Shown in pieces: positions 1 through 9,662 of a stretch of DNA of 64,000 bases. The translations under genes were made by a program, and so were the position numbers. Position 1 is the first letter of the stretch, and every line of letters begins with the position of its first letter. Under the pieces are notes generated by a model. That model did no database searches. It had not been told where the DNA came from and worked only from the letters and a program-made list of their open reading frames with translations. Source of the stretch: Tsukamurella pseudospumae (GTDB taxonomy: Bacteria; Actinomycetota; Actinomycetes; Mycobacteriales; Mycobacteriaceae); assembly GCF_001575205.1 (NCBI RefSeq), contig NZ_LSRE01000034.1:1-64000 (forward strand), in the 5' to 3' direction.

Positions 1-212
1 CGCACTACCCGCCGAGCCGCCCGATCCCGCACGCCGCGCGTCCGATGCCGCGGCCCACGGGCCCGCAGCCCGTCCCGCCGCCCGCGCCGCAGCGCGAGTT
101 CGCGCCGCAGACCGGCGGTCGGCACGCGCTGCCGGAGCCGGACGGCATGCACCACTCGGAGTCGCCGCAGGCCGACCGGGTTCGCGCCCGCCGCCATCGG
201 CTCGACGACTGA
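1..212 (+). CDS. C-terminal end of an unidentified proline-rich protein (partial)
   Basis: An open frame with codons in phase from base 3 runs to a TGA at 210-212, giving about 69 residues. The visible part is very rich in Pro, Arg and Ala (for example PQPVPPPAPQ), then a charged end with RARRHRLDD. No domain is recognisable; such tails are usually disordered. The main body lies before the window, so function cannot be assigned. It converges on yaaA, 22 bases away. Confidence 0.5.
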   Translation, partial: HYPPSRPIPHAARPMPRPTGPQPVPPPAPQREFAPQTGGRHALPEPDGMHHSESPQADRVRARRHRLDD

Positions 213-234
213 GAGGCGACCCCGATACTCGGGG

Positions 235-981
235 TCAGGCGGTCGTGACGATCGTGACCTCGGTGGGGGAGGACAGTTCGGCGCGCAGGCCGGCCTTCTC
301 TGCCACCTTCACGACGGCGCGGGCGTCGCCGGGTTCGGCCCGGCTCACGACCAGTGCCCGGGCCAGCAGGCCCTTGTGGTGCTTGTTGAAGTGCGAGACC
401 ACGGCGCGGGAGCCGTCGGGCTTCTCGGTGACGACGGTGGCCGTCACCGCGCCGGGCACCTTCCCCAGCGCCGCGTAGCCGCCGGACCGCAGGTCCACGA
501 CGAGGCCGCGGTCCGCGGCGGCGAGCGCCTCGGCCAGCGCGGGTTTCCAGGCGGCGGCCAGCGTGCCCAGGCCGGGCAGCTTCGAGCCCGAGGAGAGCCG
601 GTAGGCGGGGATCGGGTCCTCCGCGCCCACCGCCCCGAACAGCGCCGAGCCCACCGCCAGGCGGGCGTCCGCCTTCGCGCGCTGGGCCTTCGTCAGTCCG
701 CGCACGTCCAGTGCGTCGTAGAGCACGCCCGTGTACTGCTCGATCGCCGGGCGCGTCGGCGCGGTGCGCAGGGCGCGGTTGCGCTCCAGCTCGTCGGTCT
801 GGCCCTCCGACAGGCCCAGCGCGGCGCGGGCGGCACCGTCGTCCTGCGAGAGCGCGACGAGGGCGTCGAGAAGGCGCCCGCGGGTCGGTGTCAGCGACGG
901 GAAGGTGAGCGTCTCGAGGTCGAGGGGCGCACCGGAACCGCCACCGGCCTTGGTTTCGGACGGGGGAAGCAGGATCAGCAC
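235..981 (-). CDS. yaaA: YaaA/DUF328 family peroxide-stress protein
   Basis: The 248-residue product begins [11 protein letters not shown], the hallmark N-terminus of the YaaA (DUF328) family, and carries the conserved HFNKHHKG motif near residue 200. E. coli YaaA limits DNA and protein damage from hydrogen peroxide by lowering free iron; the biochemical activity is poorly defined, so that role is inferred. The GTG at 981 is chosen because it gives the family's usual start and because TAGTGT (994 back to 989) lies 7 nt upstream, as expected for a leaderless transcript. A longer frame up to 1083 would run into proS. It is divergent from proS with only 25 bases between start codons. Confidence 0.85.
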   Translation of the reverse strand: MLILLPPSETKAGGGSGAPLDLETLTFPSLTPTRGRLLDALVALSQDDGAARAALGLSEGQTDELERNRALRTAPTRPAIEQYTGVLYDALDVRGLTKAQRAKADARLAVGSALFGAVGAEDPIPAYRLSSGSKLPGLGTLAAAWKPALAEALAAADRGLVVDLRSGGYAALGKVPGAVTATVVTEKPDGSRAVVSHFNKHHKGLLARALVVSRAEPGDARAVVKVAEKAGLRAELSSPTEVTIVTTA

Positions 982-988
982 ACCGGAC

Positions 989-998
989 ACACTAAGCT
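989..998. promoter_or_regulatory. Bidirectional promoter: overlapping -10 hexamers for yaaA and proS
   Basis: The ten bases ACACTAAGCT hold two -10-like hexamers that share a central TA. Read rightward, TAAGCT (993-998) is 8 nt before the proS GTG. Read leftward, TAGTGT (994-989) is 7 nt before the yaaA GTG. Both fit the TANNNT form used by the housekeeping sigma factor of mycobacteria-like bacteria. The spacing implies leaderless mRNAs in both directions and mutually exclusive polymerase binding. No transcription data are available here. Confidence 0.55.
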
Positions 999-1006
999 GT
1001 GGCGTC

Positions 1007-2764
1007 GTGATCACCCGATTCTCCCAGCTGTTCCTGCGCACGCTCCGCGACGACCCGGCTGACGCCGAGGTCCCCAGCCACAAGCTGCTCGTCCGCGCCG
1101 GCTACGTGCGCCGCATCGCCCCCGGCGTCTACTCGTGGCTGCCGCTGGGCCTGCGGGTGCTGCGCAACGTCGAGCAGGTCGTGCGCGAGGAGATGAACGC
1201 GATCGGCGGCCAGGAGATCCTGCTGCCCGCGCTGTTGCCGCGTGAGCCCTACGAGACCACCAACCGGTGGACCGAGTACGGCGACAGCCTGTTCCGACTG
1301 CAGGACCGCAAGGGCGCCGACATGATGCTCGGTCCGACCCACGAGGAGATCTTCGCCCTCACCGTGAAGGGCGAGTACAACTCGTACAAGGACCTGCCCG
1401 TCATCCTGTACCAGATCCAGACCAAGTACCGCGACGAGGAGCGGCCCCGCGCCGGCATCCTCCGCGGCCGCGAGTTCGTGATGAAGGACAGCTACAGCTT
1501 CGACACCACCGACGAGGGGCTGTCGGAGGCGTATGCGAAGCACCGCGCGGCGTACCAGCGGATCTTCGACCGGCTGATGGTCGAGCACGTCATCGTCTCC
1601 GCGACATCGGGTGCCATGGGCGGCAGCGCGTCGGAGGAGTTCCTCGCGGTGAGCCCCGTCGGTGAGGACACCTACGTGCACTCGACCGAGTCGGGCTACG
1701 CCGCGAACGTCGAGGCCGTCGTGACGCCCGCGCCGCCCGCGATCCCGCTCGACGGCCTGCCCGCCGCGCAGGTCTACGACACCCCGGACGCACCCACGAT
1801 CGACTCGCTCGTGGCCTGGGCCAACGAGGGCGCCGACGGTGCCTCCGTCCTCGGCCGCGAGGTAGTCGCGGGGGACACGCTCAAGAACGTCATGGTCAAG
1901 ACCCGCGCCCCGGGCGGCGACTGGGAGCTCCTCGGTGTCGGCGTCCCCGGCGACCGCGAGGTCGACGTCAAGCGCCTCGAGGCCTCGCTGGAGCCCACCG
2001 AGGTGGCGCTGCTCGAGGCCGAGGACTTCGCGAAGTACCCCTTCCTCGTCAAGGGTTACATCGGCCCGAAGGCGCTGCTCGCGAACGAGGTCCGCTACCT
2101 CGTCGACCCGCGTGTCGTCGACGGCACCGCCTGGATCACCGGCGCCGACGCGCAGGGGCAGCACGTGGTGAACCTCACCGCGGGTCGTGACTTCGTCGCC
2201 GACGGCACCATCGAGGCCGCCGAGGTCCGCGACGGCGACGCCTCGCCCGACGGCAAGGGCGTGCTGAAGTCCGCACGCGGCATCGAGATCGGCCACATCT
2301 TCCAGCTGGGCCGCAAGTACACCGACGCCTTCGAGGTCGACGTCCTCGGCGAGAACGGCAAGCCGGTGCGGCTGACCCAGGGTTCGTACGGCGTCGGCGT
2401 CTCGCGGCTGGTCGCCGTCATCGCCGAGCAGCGGCACGACGACAAGGGCCTGCGCTGGCCCAAGGGCATCGCCCCGTTCGACGTGCACGTCGTGATCGCG
2501 AACAAGGACGAGGGCGCCTGGTCCGGCGCGGAGGAGCTGGCGGGCGCGCTCGACGCCGCGGGCCTGCAGGTGCTGCTCGACGACCGCAAGGCCTCGCCCG
2601 GCATCAAGTTCAAGGACTCGGAGCTGCTGGGTGTCCCGACGGTGGTCGTGGTCGGTCGCGGCTGGGCCGACGGGGTCGTCGAGCTCCGCGACCGCCTCAG
2701 CGGCGAGGCCCGGGAGATCCCCGTCGCCGACGCCGCCGCGGAGATCACCGCCGCCGCGCGCTAG
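1007..2764 (+). CDS. proS: Prolyl-tRNA synthetase (bacterial type)
   Basis: Charges tRNA-Pro with proline in the cytoplasm. The 585-residue protein has the class II catalytic core with GPTHEEIFA (about residue 108), the motif 2 region [12 protein letters not shown] (about 154) and the motif 3 region GSYGVGVSR (about 459). A YbaK-like editing insertion lies between roughly 220 and 390, and the C-terminal anticodon-binding domain covers about 490-585, with [12 protein letters not shown]. The GTG start yields [16 protein letters not shown], which matches the conserved start of mycobacterial ProS; a longer upstream frame overlaps yaaA and is not conserved-looking. Divergent from yaaA and followed by a strong hairpin terminator. 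Confidence 0.97.
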   Translation: MITRFSQLFLRTLRDDPADAEVPSHKLLVRAGYVRRIAPGVYSWLPLGLRVLRNVEQVVREEMNAIGGQEILLPALLPREPYETTNRWTEYGDSLFRLQDRKGADMMLGPTHEEIFALTVKGEYNSYKDLPVILYQIQTKYRDEERPRAGILRGREFVMKDSYSFDTTDEGLSEAYAKHRAAYQRIFDRLMVEHVIVSATSGAMGGSASEEFLAVSPVGEDTYVHSTESGYAANVEAVVTPAPPAIPLDGLPAAQVYDTPDAPTIDSLVAWANEGADGASVLGREVVAGDTLKNVMVKTRAPGGDWELLGVGVPGDREVDVKRLEASLEPTEVALLEAEDFAKYPFLVKGYIGPKALLANEVRYLVDPRVVDGTAWITGADAQGQHVVNLTAGRDFVADGTIEAAEVRDGDASPDGKGVLKSARGIEIGHIFQLGRKYTDAFEVDVLGENGKPVRLTQGSYGVGVSRLVAVIAEQRHDDKGLRWPKGIAPFDVHVVIANKDEGAWSGAEELAGALDAAGLQVLLDDRKASPGIKFKDSELLGVPTVVVVGRGWADGVVELRDRLSGEAREIPVADAAAEITAAAR

Positions 2765-2772
2765 ATCGTCAC

Positions 2773-2819
2773 CAACAGCGAAGGCCCGCACCGGAAGTCG
2801 GTGCGGGCCTTCGCTGTTG
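2773..2819. terminator. Strong bidirectional hairpin terminator
   Basis: A perfect 20-bp inverted repeat (2773-2792 against 2800-2819) with a 7-base loop lies between the convergent ends of proS and the DUF4190 gene. There is no U-tract, as is common in actinobacteria. It can serve both strands. Confidence 0.85.
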
Positions 2820-2827
2820 TGCGCCGC

Positions 2828-3565
2828 TCAGCCGAGCAGGCCGAGCACGTAACCGGTGGACGAGGTGTCGGCGTTGATCCCGATGATGATCAGAATCAGG
2901 ATGGCGAGGCAGACGAGGATGCCGATGCCACCCGTGATGATGCCGGCCAACGCCATGCCGTGCCCCTGCTGGCCGGTCACCTTGATCTTGTTCATCGCGA
3001 TGATGCCCATGACCACGGCGGCGATGCCGGGAACGATGCCGATGCCCCAGGCGCAGAACATCGCGATCGAGACGATGCCGCAGACCATGGCCGCGATCGC
3101 GAGGCCGTTGGTCCCGGCGGTCGGCTGGCCGTAACCGGGCGCGGGGTAGCCGGGCAGGTTCTGGCCCGGGTACGCGGGGAACCCGGGCTGCTGCCCGAAC
3201 TGCTGCTGGCCGTAGGCGTTCTGCCCGAACTGCGGCTCGCCGGGGTACACCGGCGGGGCGGCGTACGGGTCCGCGCTCGGCGCGGCGTAGGGGTTCGACG
3301 GTGCGGCGTAGGGATCGGCCGGCGCGCCGTAGGGGTTCGGGACCGCGTAGGGATCGGCGGGCGGGGCGTACGGGTTCGACGGTGCCGTGTACGGGTCCGG
3401 CAGGGCCGTCGGGTGCACCGTGGTCGCCGCGTCGGGATCGCCGCCGACGTCCGACGCGGTGTCGCGCTTGGTGAGGTCCGGGCTGGAGGAAGCCGGCTCA
3501 GCGGGACGGATCACCGTCGGATCGTAGGTCCCGTCGCCGGGCTGCTGCGGATCGTTGGACGTCAT
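2828..3565 (-). CDS. DUF4190-domain membrane protein with proline/tyrosine-rich N-terminus
   Basis: The product has 245 residues. About the first 150 are a cytoplasmic low-complexity segment built of imperfect NPYxxP/DPYxxP repeats, followed by a Gln-rich stretch. Two closely spaced hydrophobic segments follow (beginning NGLAIAAMVCGIVSIAM and MALAGIITGGIGILVCL), the DUF4190 pattern of GxxxG-rich helices around a short KIKVTG loop. Function is unknown; such proteins are common in actinobacterial envelopes. The ATG at 3565 is preferred over one at 3589 because TACACT (3577-3572) lies 6 nt upstream, so the mRNA may be leaderless. Confidence 0.75.
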   Translation of the reverse strand: MTSNDPQQPGDGTYDPTVIRPAEPASSSPDLTKRDTASDVGGDPDAATTVHPTALPDPYTAPSNPYAPPADPYAVPNPYGAPADPYAAPSNPYAAPSADPYAAPPVYPGEPQFGQNAYGQQQFGQQPGFPAYPGQNLPGYPAPGYGQPTAGTNGLAIAAMVCGIVSIAMFCAWGIGIVPGIAAVVMGIIAMNKIKVTGQQGHGMALAGIITGGIGILVCLAILILIIIGINADTSSTGYVLGLLG

Positions 3566-3628
3566 GCTGCGAGTGTAAAGGTCTCGCAATCCGCGGTGCC
3601 GCGGCCGAGCGCACCGTCGAACGGAACG

Positions 3629-4063
3629 CTACGTGCGGATCCCCGGGAACGGGGCGGTCACCGGCGCGACGCCGAGCGCGGCGCGCCATCGTGCGCCGCG
3701 CACGGCGGCGCCGCCGAGACCGGTGACGCCGAGGTGACGCACCCCGTCGCCGTCGCCGTGGGTGAGCACGCCGCGGTGGGCGGCCGCGCTGTCGTCCTCG
3801 GCGGCGGCCGCCACCTTCGCGGCGCTCACCGGGTCGGTCACGGGTTCCGGCGGGTTGTACGCGGCCGCGGCGACGGGCACCTCGACGCCGGCGGCGCTGA
3901 GCACGCGGGCCAGGGCGTCGCGCTGGGCGCGGTGCTCCGCCGCGTACGTGGCGATCTCGGCGCGGCGGGTGGGCGCGGCGAAGGCCTCGACCACGCCGTA
4001 CAGGTACACCGCCGCGTGTTCCGACTTCAGTGCCGCGGCGACCGCCTCCTGTGCGGGCGTCAT
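3629..4063 (-). CDS. DUF4439 ferritin-like domain protein
   Basis: The 144-residue protein begins MTPAQEAVAAALKSEHAAVYLYG. Its repeated helical segments contain Glu/His pairs (SEHAAVYLYG, AAEHRAQRDAL), as in the ferritin-like DUF4439 family found beside rimP in Mycobacteriales. The C-terminal 40 residues are Gly/Ala/Arg-rich. Its ATG overlaps the stop of the upstream lipoprotein gene (ATGA at 4060-4063), so the pair is translationally coupled. Molecular function is unknown; a metal-binding helical bundle is inferred from the family name only. Confidence 0.75.
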   Translation of the reverse strand: MTPAQEAVAAALKSEHAAVYLYGVVEAFAAPTRRAEIATYAAEHRAQRDALARVLSAAGVEVPVAAAAYNPPEPVTDPVSAAKVAAAAEDDSAAAHRGVLTHGDGDGVRHLGVTGLGGAAVRGARWRAALGVAPVTAPFPGIRT

Positions 4064-4569
4064 CCGAGCACCACCTCGGCATGCACGCGGGTGGCCGCGG
4101 CGACGGAGCCGAGCAGCGCGGCCTGATAGCCGGACGCGGCGACGGCGGCATCGCCCGCCTCCCGGGCCGACCGGGTCAGCTGCGCGCGCAGCGACTGCCG
4201 GGTCACCGGGGCGGGTGCGGCCGCGGTGGACGACGGTGCCGCGGTCACCGAGGTGGGGCGCTCCACGTAGCGGGAGAGCTCGTCGGCGAGGGCGTTGGCG
4301 TGCTGGCCCCGCTGGTCGGCGATGAGGCTCAGCTGGGGGCCGGCGGCACCGTCGAGCACGGCGAGTCCGCGTGCGAGGTCGGCGTCGGCCTGGGCCCGGG
4401 CGGCCGCCGCCTGCAGGCGCACGGCCTGCGGATCGTCGGCGCGGTCCTCCGGCGTGGTGCACCCGGCCAGGGCGGCACCGCCCACCAGGGCGCCACCGGT
4501 GACCAGCGCGGATGTCAGGGCGGTGCGCCGGTCGATGCCGCGGCGCGCGCGGTGGGGTTGGTCGATCAC
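4060..4569 (-). CDS. Putative exported lipoprotein (rimP-linked)
   Basis: A 169-residue product with a basic N-terminus (GIDRRTALT), a hydrophobic segment and the lipobox LAGC near residue 37, so export and lipidation are likely; the paired Arg may make it a Tat substrate. The mature part is Ala-rich and helical with a Thr/Ser/Pro linker. The GTG at 4569 is chosen because TAGACT (4582-4577) lies 7 nt upstream; an ATG at 4638 would add an uncharacteristic arginine-rich stretch. Coupled to the DUF4439 gene, which suggests a joint envelope role. Function is unknown. Confidence 0.7.
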   Translation of the reverse strand: MIDQPHRARRGIDRRTALTSALVTGGALVGGAALAGCTTPEDRADDPQAVRLQAAAARAQADADLARGLAVLDGAAGPQLSLIADQRGQHANALADELSRYVERPTSVTAAPSSTAAAPAPVTRQSLRAQLTRSAREAGDAAVAASGYQAALLGSVAAATRVHAEVVLG

Positions 4570-4633
4570 GGGCACGAGTCTATGGGGTCCGGCTTCCGAC
4601 CGAAGGCGCGGCGGTCGGCCCGCGCGCCATGAG

Positions 4634-4639
4634 TACACT
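4634..4639 (+). promoter_or_regulatory. Probable -10 element of the rimP-nusA-infB operon
   Basis: TACACT lies about 60 nt before the rimP ATG in the divergent gap between the lipoprotein gene and rimP. It fits the TANNNT -10 form. The resulting leader would carry the good AGGGAGG ribosome site just before rimP. The -35 element is not obvious. Confidence 0.4.
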
Positions 4640-4699
4640 GGTCGCAGCGTTCGACACCGTGGGCGAGGTGCCCCGGGACAATTTCACAGGGAGGCGCGT

Positions 4700-5278
4700 A
4701 TGGCATACGACGAAGCGGCGGTGAGAGCCGTCATCACGCCTCACCTGGAAGCGGCGGGCCTCGATCTCGAGCAGGTGAAGATCAACAACGCCGGCCCGAA
4801 GTCGTCCATCGCGGTGGTGGTCGACAGCGACGCCGGCCCCACGCTCGACGGCCTGGCCGAGGTCGCCCGGGCGCTGTCCGCGGCGGTCGACGAGGCGGAC
4901 GAGGTCTTCGGCGGCCAGGCGTTCACCCTCGAGGTCACCACGCCGGGCGCGGAGCGCCCGCTCGCCGAGCCCCGCCACTGGCGCCGCGCCCGCGGCCGCC
5001 AGGCCGCGATCGAACTGCGCGACGGCACGACCCTGCTGGCGCGCGTCGGACCGCTCGCGGACGACGGGACCACGGTCACCGTCGTCCTGCCCGGGGCGAA
5101 GGGCGCCGCCCCGACGACCCGGGACCTCGACCTCGGGGACGTGGCCGCGGCCACCGTCCGGGTCGAGTTCCGCAGGCCCAACCCGCAAGAGATGGAGCTC
5201 TCGGGCATCACGCCCGGGCGCGTGGAGTCGGGCGCCGAGCCCGAGGATCTGACCGGCGACGACGCCGACGAGGAATGA
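4700..5278 (+). CDS. rimP: Ribosome maturation factor RimP
   Basis: RimP assists late maturation of the 30S subunit. The 192-residue protein has the N-terminal alpha/beta domain (ITPHLEAAGLDLEQV, then the VTTPGAERPL signature near residues 90-100) and a C-terminal SH3-like domain (GRQAAIELRDGT onwards). The C-terminus adds about 40 acidic residues. The ATG follows the ribosome site AGGGAGG with 6 nt spacing. First gene of an operon with nusA 8 bases downstream, the classic rimP-nusA-ylxR-infB order. Confidence 0.95.
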   Translation: MAYDEAAVRAVITPHLEAAGLDLEQVKINNAGPKSSIAVVVDSDAGPTLDGLAEVARALSAAVDEADEVFGGQAFTLEVTTPGAERPLAEPRHWRRARGRQAAIELRDGTTLLARVGPLADDGTTVTVVLPGAKGAAPTTRDLDLGDVAAATVRVEFRRPNPQEMELSGITPGRVESGAEPEDLTGDDADEE

Positions 5279-5286
5279 GGACGTAG

Positions 5287-6288
5287 ATGAACATCGACAT
5301 GGCGACCCTGCGGGCGATCGAGGCGGAGAAGGACATCTCCGTCGACACCGTGATCGAGGCCATCCAGGTCGCGCTCCTCACCGCGTACAAGCACAGCGAG
5401 GGACACGAGCCGCACGCCCGGATCGACGTCGACCGGCGCACCGGCCAGGTGAAGGTGCTGGCGCAGGAGCTCGACGCCGACGGCAACATCATCACCGAGT
5501 GGGACGACACCCCCGAGGGCTTCGGCCGCATCGCCGCGGACTCGGCGCGCCAGCTGATCATGCAGCGCCTGCGGGACGCGGAGAACGACCGCACGTTCGG
5601 CGAGTTCGCGGTCTACGAGGGTGAGGTCGTCTCGGGCGTCGTGCAGGCGGACGCCCGCGCCGCGGCCCGCGGCTTCGTCGTGGTCCGAATCGGCAGCGAG
5701 CGCGAGGGCCACGAGGGCCTGCTGCCGCCGGCCGAGCAGGTGCCGGGGGAGAGCTACGACCACGGCGACCGGATGAAGTTCTACGTCGTCGGTGTCAGCC
5801 GCGGCCAGCGCGGCACCCAGATCACCCTCTCGCGGACGCACCCGAACCTGGTCAAGAAGCTGTTCGCGCTCGAGGTCCCGGAGATCGCCGACGGCAGCGT
5901 CGAGATCACGTCCGTCGCGCGGGAGGCCGGCCACCGGTCCAAGATCGCCGTCCGCACCTCCGTGCAGGGCCTCAACGCGAAGGGCGCGTGCATCGGCCCG
6001 ATGGGCCAGCGCGTGCGCAACGTGATGAGCGATCTCGAGGGCGAGAAGATCGACATCATCTCCTACGACGACGATCCGGCCGTGTTCGTCGGCAACGCGC
6101 TCTCGCCGTCGTCCGTGGTGTCGGTCACAGTGGTCGATGCCAAGGAGAAGGCCGCCCGTGTCGTGGTGCCCGACTTCAAGCTGAGCCTCGCGATCGGCAA
6201 GGAGGGGCAGAACGCCCGCCTCGCCGCCCGCCTGACCGGCTGGCGCATCGACATCCGCTCCGACGCGGAGGGCAACGAGCCGCAGTGA
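5287..6288 (+). CDS. nusA: Transcription termination/antitermination factor NusA
   Basis: Binds RNA polymerase and nascent RNA to control pausing, termination and rRNA antitermination. At 333 residues it has the N-terminal polymerase-binding domain (about 1-110), an S1 domain (about 120-190, [20 protein letters not shown]) and two KH domains with [22 protein letters not shown] and [18 protein letters not shown]. It lacks the C-terminal acidic repeats of the E. coli protein, as usual in actinobacteria. Its TGA overlaps the ylxR GTG by the sequence GTGA. Confidence 0.97.
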   Translation: MNIDMATLRAIEAEKDISVDTVIEAIQVALLTAYKHSEGHEPHARIDVDRRTGQVKVLAQELDADGNIITEWDDTPEGFGRIAADSARQLIMQRLRDAENDRTFGEFAVYEGEVVSGVVQADARAAARGFVVVRIGSEREGHEGLLPPAEQVPGESYDHGDRMKFYVVGVSRGQRGTQITLSRTHPNLVKKLFALEVPEIADGSVEITSVAREAGHRSKIAVRTSVQGLNAKGACIGPMGQRVRNVMSDLEGEKIDIISYDDDPAVFVGNALSPSSVVSVTVVDAKEKAARVVVPDFKLSLAIGKEGQNARLAARLTGWRIDIRSDAEGNEPQ

Positions 6289-6530
6289 GCGAACCGGTCC
6301 GGACCTGCATCGGGTGCCGGGGCCGGGCCTCCGCGGGAGAGTTGATCCGGGTCGTCGCGGTCTCCGGGCCCGACGGTCCGCCGCGCGTCGTCGTGGACGA
6401 TCGGCACCGCCTTCCGGGGCGCGGAGCCTGGCTCCACGCCGACCCGCGGTGCCGCGAGTCGGCGCGGAAGAAGAACGCGTTCCGCCGGGCGCTGCGGATC
6501 TCCGGTGCGCTGGAGGAGTCCCTGGGGTGA
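6285..6530 (+). CDS. ylxR: YlxR (DUF448) family nucleic-acid-binding protein
   Basis: A small basic protein of 81 residues with the family signatures CIGCRGR near the N-terminus, PGRGAWLH in the middle and [12 protein letters not shown] near the end. YlxR proteins are nucleoid- or RNA-associated regulators encoded between nusA and infB in many Gram-positive bacteria; the exact role here is not shown by sequence. The GTG start overlaps the nusA stop by four bases, implying coupled translation. Confidence 0.93.
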   Translation: MSEPVRTCIGCRGRASAGELIRVVAVSGPDGPPRVVVDDRHRLPGRGAWLHADPRCRESARKKNAFRRALRISGALEESLG

Positions 6531-6729
6531 AACGACTTGCCCCGACGCGCTACTATTGTGAGCGGTCTGAAGACGGTTGGTCTTTCCCAAGGCCCACCCA
6601 CTCGGAGATGAAGGAATCGAGCTGAAGACATGAGCACACCGTGAAGCACCAGCGATGAACGGCAATCGGAGTAACTAACCGAGGTCGGCGGGACCATATA
6701 TGCCCTCGACCTCACATTTGAGGAGAAGA
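6531..6729 (+). promoter_or_regulatory. infB leader with possible promoter and three minute upstream ORFs
   Basis: This 199-base gap holds a -10-like TACTAT at 6551-6556. Three very short complete reading frames follow: 6608-6625 (MKESS), 6630-6644 (MSTP) and 6655-6678 (MNGNRSN). An in-frame ATG at 6700 lies ten codons before the favoured infB GTG. The segment is less GC-rich than its neighbours, and looks like a regulated leader rather than a coding region. Confidence 0.45.
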
Positions 6730-9588
6730 GTGGCAGGCAAGGCCCGTGTGCACGAGTTGGCTAAGGAACTCGGTGTCACCAGCAAGGAAGTCCTCGCACG
6801 GCTCAGTGAGCAGGGCGAGTTCGTGAAGTCGGCGTCGTCGACGGTGGAAGCCCCCGTCGCGCGACGCCTGCGTGAGTCGTACGGACCCAAGTCCGACGGC
6901 GGCGCGAAGTCCGAGAGCGGCGCGAAGCCCGGTCCGGCGCGCAAGCCGGCCGCACCGGCCGCTCCCGCGACCACCGCGGCGAGCACCCCCGCAGCGTCGG
7001 AGCCCGCGGCCCGTCCGGCCGCTTCCGGCGCACGTCCGGGCCCCCGCCCGGCCGCCCCGGCGGCGCCCGAGCCCACCCCGGCTCCCGCTGCGCCGGCCGC
7101 TCCTGCCGCCCCCGCGGCGAGCGCGGCACCGTCGGCCCCCGAGGCTGCAGCGCCGTCGGCACCGTCGGCCCGCCCGGGCCCGCGTCCGGCCGGTCCGAAG
7201 CCCGGCCCGCGCACCCCGAAGGTCGGCAACAACCCGTTCTCCTCGCAGGCTCCCGTCGAGCGTGCGCCCCGCCCGCAGCCGGGTCCCGGTGGCCCGCGCC
7301 CGCAGGGCGGTCGTCCGGCTCCCGGCCAGGGTGGCCCGCGTCCGCAGGGCGGCGCCCGTCCGGCTCCCGGCCAGGGCGGTCCCCGTCCGCAGGGCGGCCG
7401 TCCGGCCGCCGGTCCCGGCGGTCCCCGTCCCACCCCGGGCAGCATGCCCCCGCGCCCGAACCCGGGTGCGATGCCCGCGCGCGCCGCGCGTCCGGCCGCA
7501 CAGGGCCGTCCCGGCCCCGGTGGTCGTGGCGGGCCCGGCGGTCGTCCCGGTGGCGGTGGCGGCGGCTACCGCGGTGGGCCCGGCGGCGGTGCCGGTGGTG
7601 GCACCGGTGCACCCGCAGCGGGTGGTTTCCGCGGTCGTCCCGGCGGCGGCGGTCGTGGCCGTCCGGGTGGCACCGCGGGTGCCTTCGGTCGTCCCGGTGG
7701 CGCTCCGCGTCGTGGCCGTAAGTCGAAGCGCGCGAAACGCGCCGAGTACGAGAGCATGCAGGCGCCGATCGCCGGTGGCGTGCGTTTGCCCCGCGGCCAG
7801 GGCGAGACGATCCGTCTCGCCCGGGGCGCGTCCCTGAGCGACTTCGCCGAGAAGATCGACGCCAACCCGGCGTCGCTGGTCCAGGCGCTGTTCAACCTGG
7901 GCGAGATGGTCACCGCGACCCAGTCGGTGAACGAGGAGACCCTCGTCCTGCTGGGCGAGGAGATGAACTACGTCGTCCAGGTCGTCAGCCCCGAGGACGA
8001 GGACCGCGAGCTGCTCGACAGCTTCGACCTCACCTACGGAGAGGACGAGGGCGACGAGGACGATCTCGAGCAGCGTCCGCCGGTGGTCACCGTCATGGGC
8101 CACGTCGATCACGGTAAGACCCGACTGCTCGACACGATCCGCAAGGCCAACGTCCGCGAGGGCGAGGCCGGCGGCATCACGCAGCACATCGGTGCCTACC
8201 AGGTGCTCACCGAGCTCGAGGGCAACGAGCGCCTGATCACGTTCATCGACACCCCGGGTCACGAGGCGTTCACCGCCATGCGTGCCCGCGGTGCCAAGGC
8301 CACCGACCTCGCGATCCTCGTGGTCGCGGCCGACGACGGCGTCATGCCGCAGACGGTGGAGGCCATCAACCACGCGCAGGCGGCCGACGTGCCGATCGTC
8401 GTGGCGGTGAACAAGATCGACAAGGAGGGCGCGCAGCCGGAGAAGATCCGCGGCCAGCTCACCGAGTACGGCCTGGTCCCCGAGGAGTACGGCGGCGACA
8501 CGATGTTCGTCGACATCTCCGCGAAGCAGGGCACGAACGTCGACACGCTGCTCGAAGCGGTGCTGCTGACGGCCGACGCCTCGCTGGACCTGCGGGCGAA
8601 CCCCGACATGGACGCGCAGGGCGTGGCCATCGAGGCGCACCTCGACCGCGGTCGCGGCCCCGTGGCCACCGTGCTCATCCAGCGCGGCACCCTGCGGGTC
8701 GGCGACTCGATCGTGGCCGGCGATGCGTACGGTCGCGTCCGCCGCATGGTGGACGAGAACGGTGACGACATCACCGAGGCGTTCCCGTCGCGTCCGGTGC
8801 AGGTCATCGGCTTCACGTCGGTGCCCGGCGCAGGTGACAACCTGCTCGTCGTGGACGAGGACCGCATCGCCCGGCAGATCGCCGACCGGCGCGCGGCGCG
8901 CAAGCGCAACGCCCTCGCGGCGCGGTCGCGCAAGCGCGTCTCGCTGGAGGACCTGGACGCCGCGCTCAAGGAGACGAGCCAGCTCAACCTCATCCTCAAG
9001 GGCGACAACTCGGGCACCGTCGAGGCGCTCGAGGAGGCCCTGCTGGGCATCGAGATCGACGACGAGGTGCAGCTGCGCGTCATCGACCGCGGTGTCGGTG
9101 GCGTCACCGAGACCAACGTCAACCTGGCGTCCGCGTCGAACGCGATCATCATCGCCTTCAACGTGCGGGCCGAGGGCAAGGCCACCGAGCTCGCCAACCG
9201 CGAGGGCGTGGAGATCCGGTACTACTCGGTGATCTACCAGGCCATCGACGAGGTCGAGGCCGCGCTCAAGGGCATGCTCAAGCCGGTCTACGAGGAGAAG
9301 GAGCTCGGCCAGGCCGAGATCCGCGCGATCTTCAAGTCGTCCAAGGTGGGCAACATCGCGGGTTGCATGGTCCAGTCCGGCATCATGCGTCGCAACGCCA
9401 AGGCGCGGCTGCTGCGCGACTCGACGGTCGTGGCCGAGAACATCACGGTCACCTCGCTCAAGCGCGAGAAGGACGACGCGACCGAGGTCCGCGAGGGCTA
9501 CGAATGCGGTCTCACGCTCTCGTACTCCGACATCAAGATCGGCGACGTGATCGAGACCTACGAGCTGGTCGAGAAGGCCCGCGATTAG
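6730..9588 (+). CDS. infB: Translation initiation factor IF-2
   Basis: GTPase that brings fMet-tRNA to the 30S subunit. The 952-residue protein has an N-terminal IF2_N helix ([19 protein letters not shown]), then a long disordered Ala/Pro then Gly/Pro/Arg-rich region (about 60-330) with repeats such as [13 protein letters not shown]. The G domain has GHVDHGKT (457-464), DTPGH (about 507) and NKID (561), followed by domains II, III and the tRNA-binding C-terminal domain ending in [13 protein letters not shown]. The GTG at 6730, after AGGAG, gives the usual mycobacterial start [10 protein letters not shown]; an ATG at 6700 is also possible. Transcribed with nusA and ylxR. Confidence 0.97.
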   Translation: MAGKARVHELAKELGVTSKEVLARLSEQGEFVKSASSTVEAPVARRLRESYGPKSDGGAKSESGAKPGPARKPAAPAAPATTAASTPAASEPAARPAASGARPGPRPAAPAAPEPTPAPAAPAAPAAPAASAAPSAPEAAAPSAPSARPGPRPAGPKPGPRTPKVGNNPFSSQAPVERAPRPQPGPGGPRPQGGRPAPGQGGPRPQGGARPAPGQGGPRPQGGRPAAGPGGPRPTPGSMPPRPNPGAMPARAARPAAQGRPGPGGRGGPGGRPGGGGGGYRGGPGGGAGGGTGAPAAGGFRGRPGGGGRGRPGGTAGAFGRPGGAPRRGRKSKRAKRAEYESMQAPIAGGVRLPRGQGETIRLARGASLSDFAEKIDANPASLVQALFNLGEMVTATQSVNEETLVLLGEEMNYVVQVVSPEDEDRELLDSFDLTYGEDEGDEDDLEQRPPVVTVMGHVDHGKTRLLDTIRKANVREGEAGGITQHIGAYQVLTELEGNERLITFIDTPGHEAFTAMRARGAKATDLAILVVAADDGVMPQTVEAINHAQAADVPIVVAVNKIDKEGAQPEKIRGQLTEYGLVPEEYGGDTMFVDISAKQGTNVDTLLEAVLLTADASLDLRANPDMDAQGVAIEAHLDRGRGPVATVLIQRGTLRVGDSIVAGDAYGRVRRMVDENGDDITEAFPSRPVQVIGFTSVPGAGDNLLVVDEDRIARQIADRRAARKRNALAARSRKRVSLEDLDAALKETSQLNLILKGDNSGTVEALEEALLGIEIDDEVQLRVIDRGVGGVTETNVNLASASNAIIIAFNVRAEGKATELANREGVEIRYYSVIYQAIDEVEAALKGMLKPVYEEKELGQAEIRAIFKSSKVGNIAGCMVQSGIMRRNAKARLLRDSTVVAENITVTSLKREKDDATEVREGYECGLTLSYSDIKIGDVIETYELVEKARD

Positions 9589-9597
9589 TCAGGGGTC

Positions 9598-9627
9598 ACC
9601 GCCCGGGTGCCGATGCGCCCGGGCGGT
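9598..9627 (+). terminator. Hairpin directly after infB
   Basis: ACCGCCCGGG (9598-9607) can pair with CCCGGGCGGT (9618-9627) around a 10-base loop, ten bases after the infB stop. It has no T-tract. It may terminate or attenuate transcription into the DUF503 gene and rbfA, or stabilise the infB 3' end. Confidence 0.5.
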
Positions 9628-9662
9628 GGCTCCCCAAGCCCCTGGGCCGGGTGGCCCGCACG

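Noticed and set aside
3240-3420. Repeated CGTAGGG/GGCGGGG words as a DNA repeat
   Set aside because: They encode the NPYxxP/DPYxxP repeats of the DUF4190 protein and need no other explanation.
7260-7700. Glycine/proline repeats inside infB as a separate repeat element
   Set aside because: They are in frame with IF-2 and are the known disordered N-terminal region of actinobacterial IF-2, not an inserted element.
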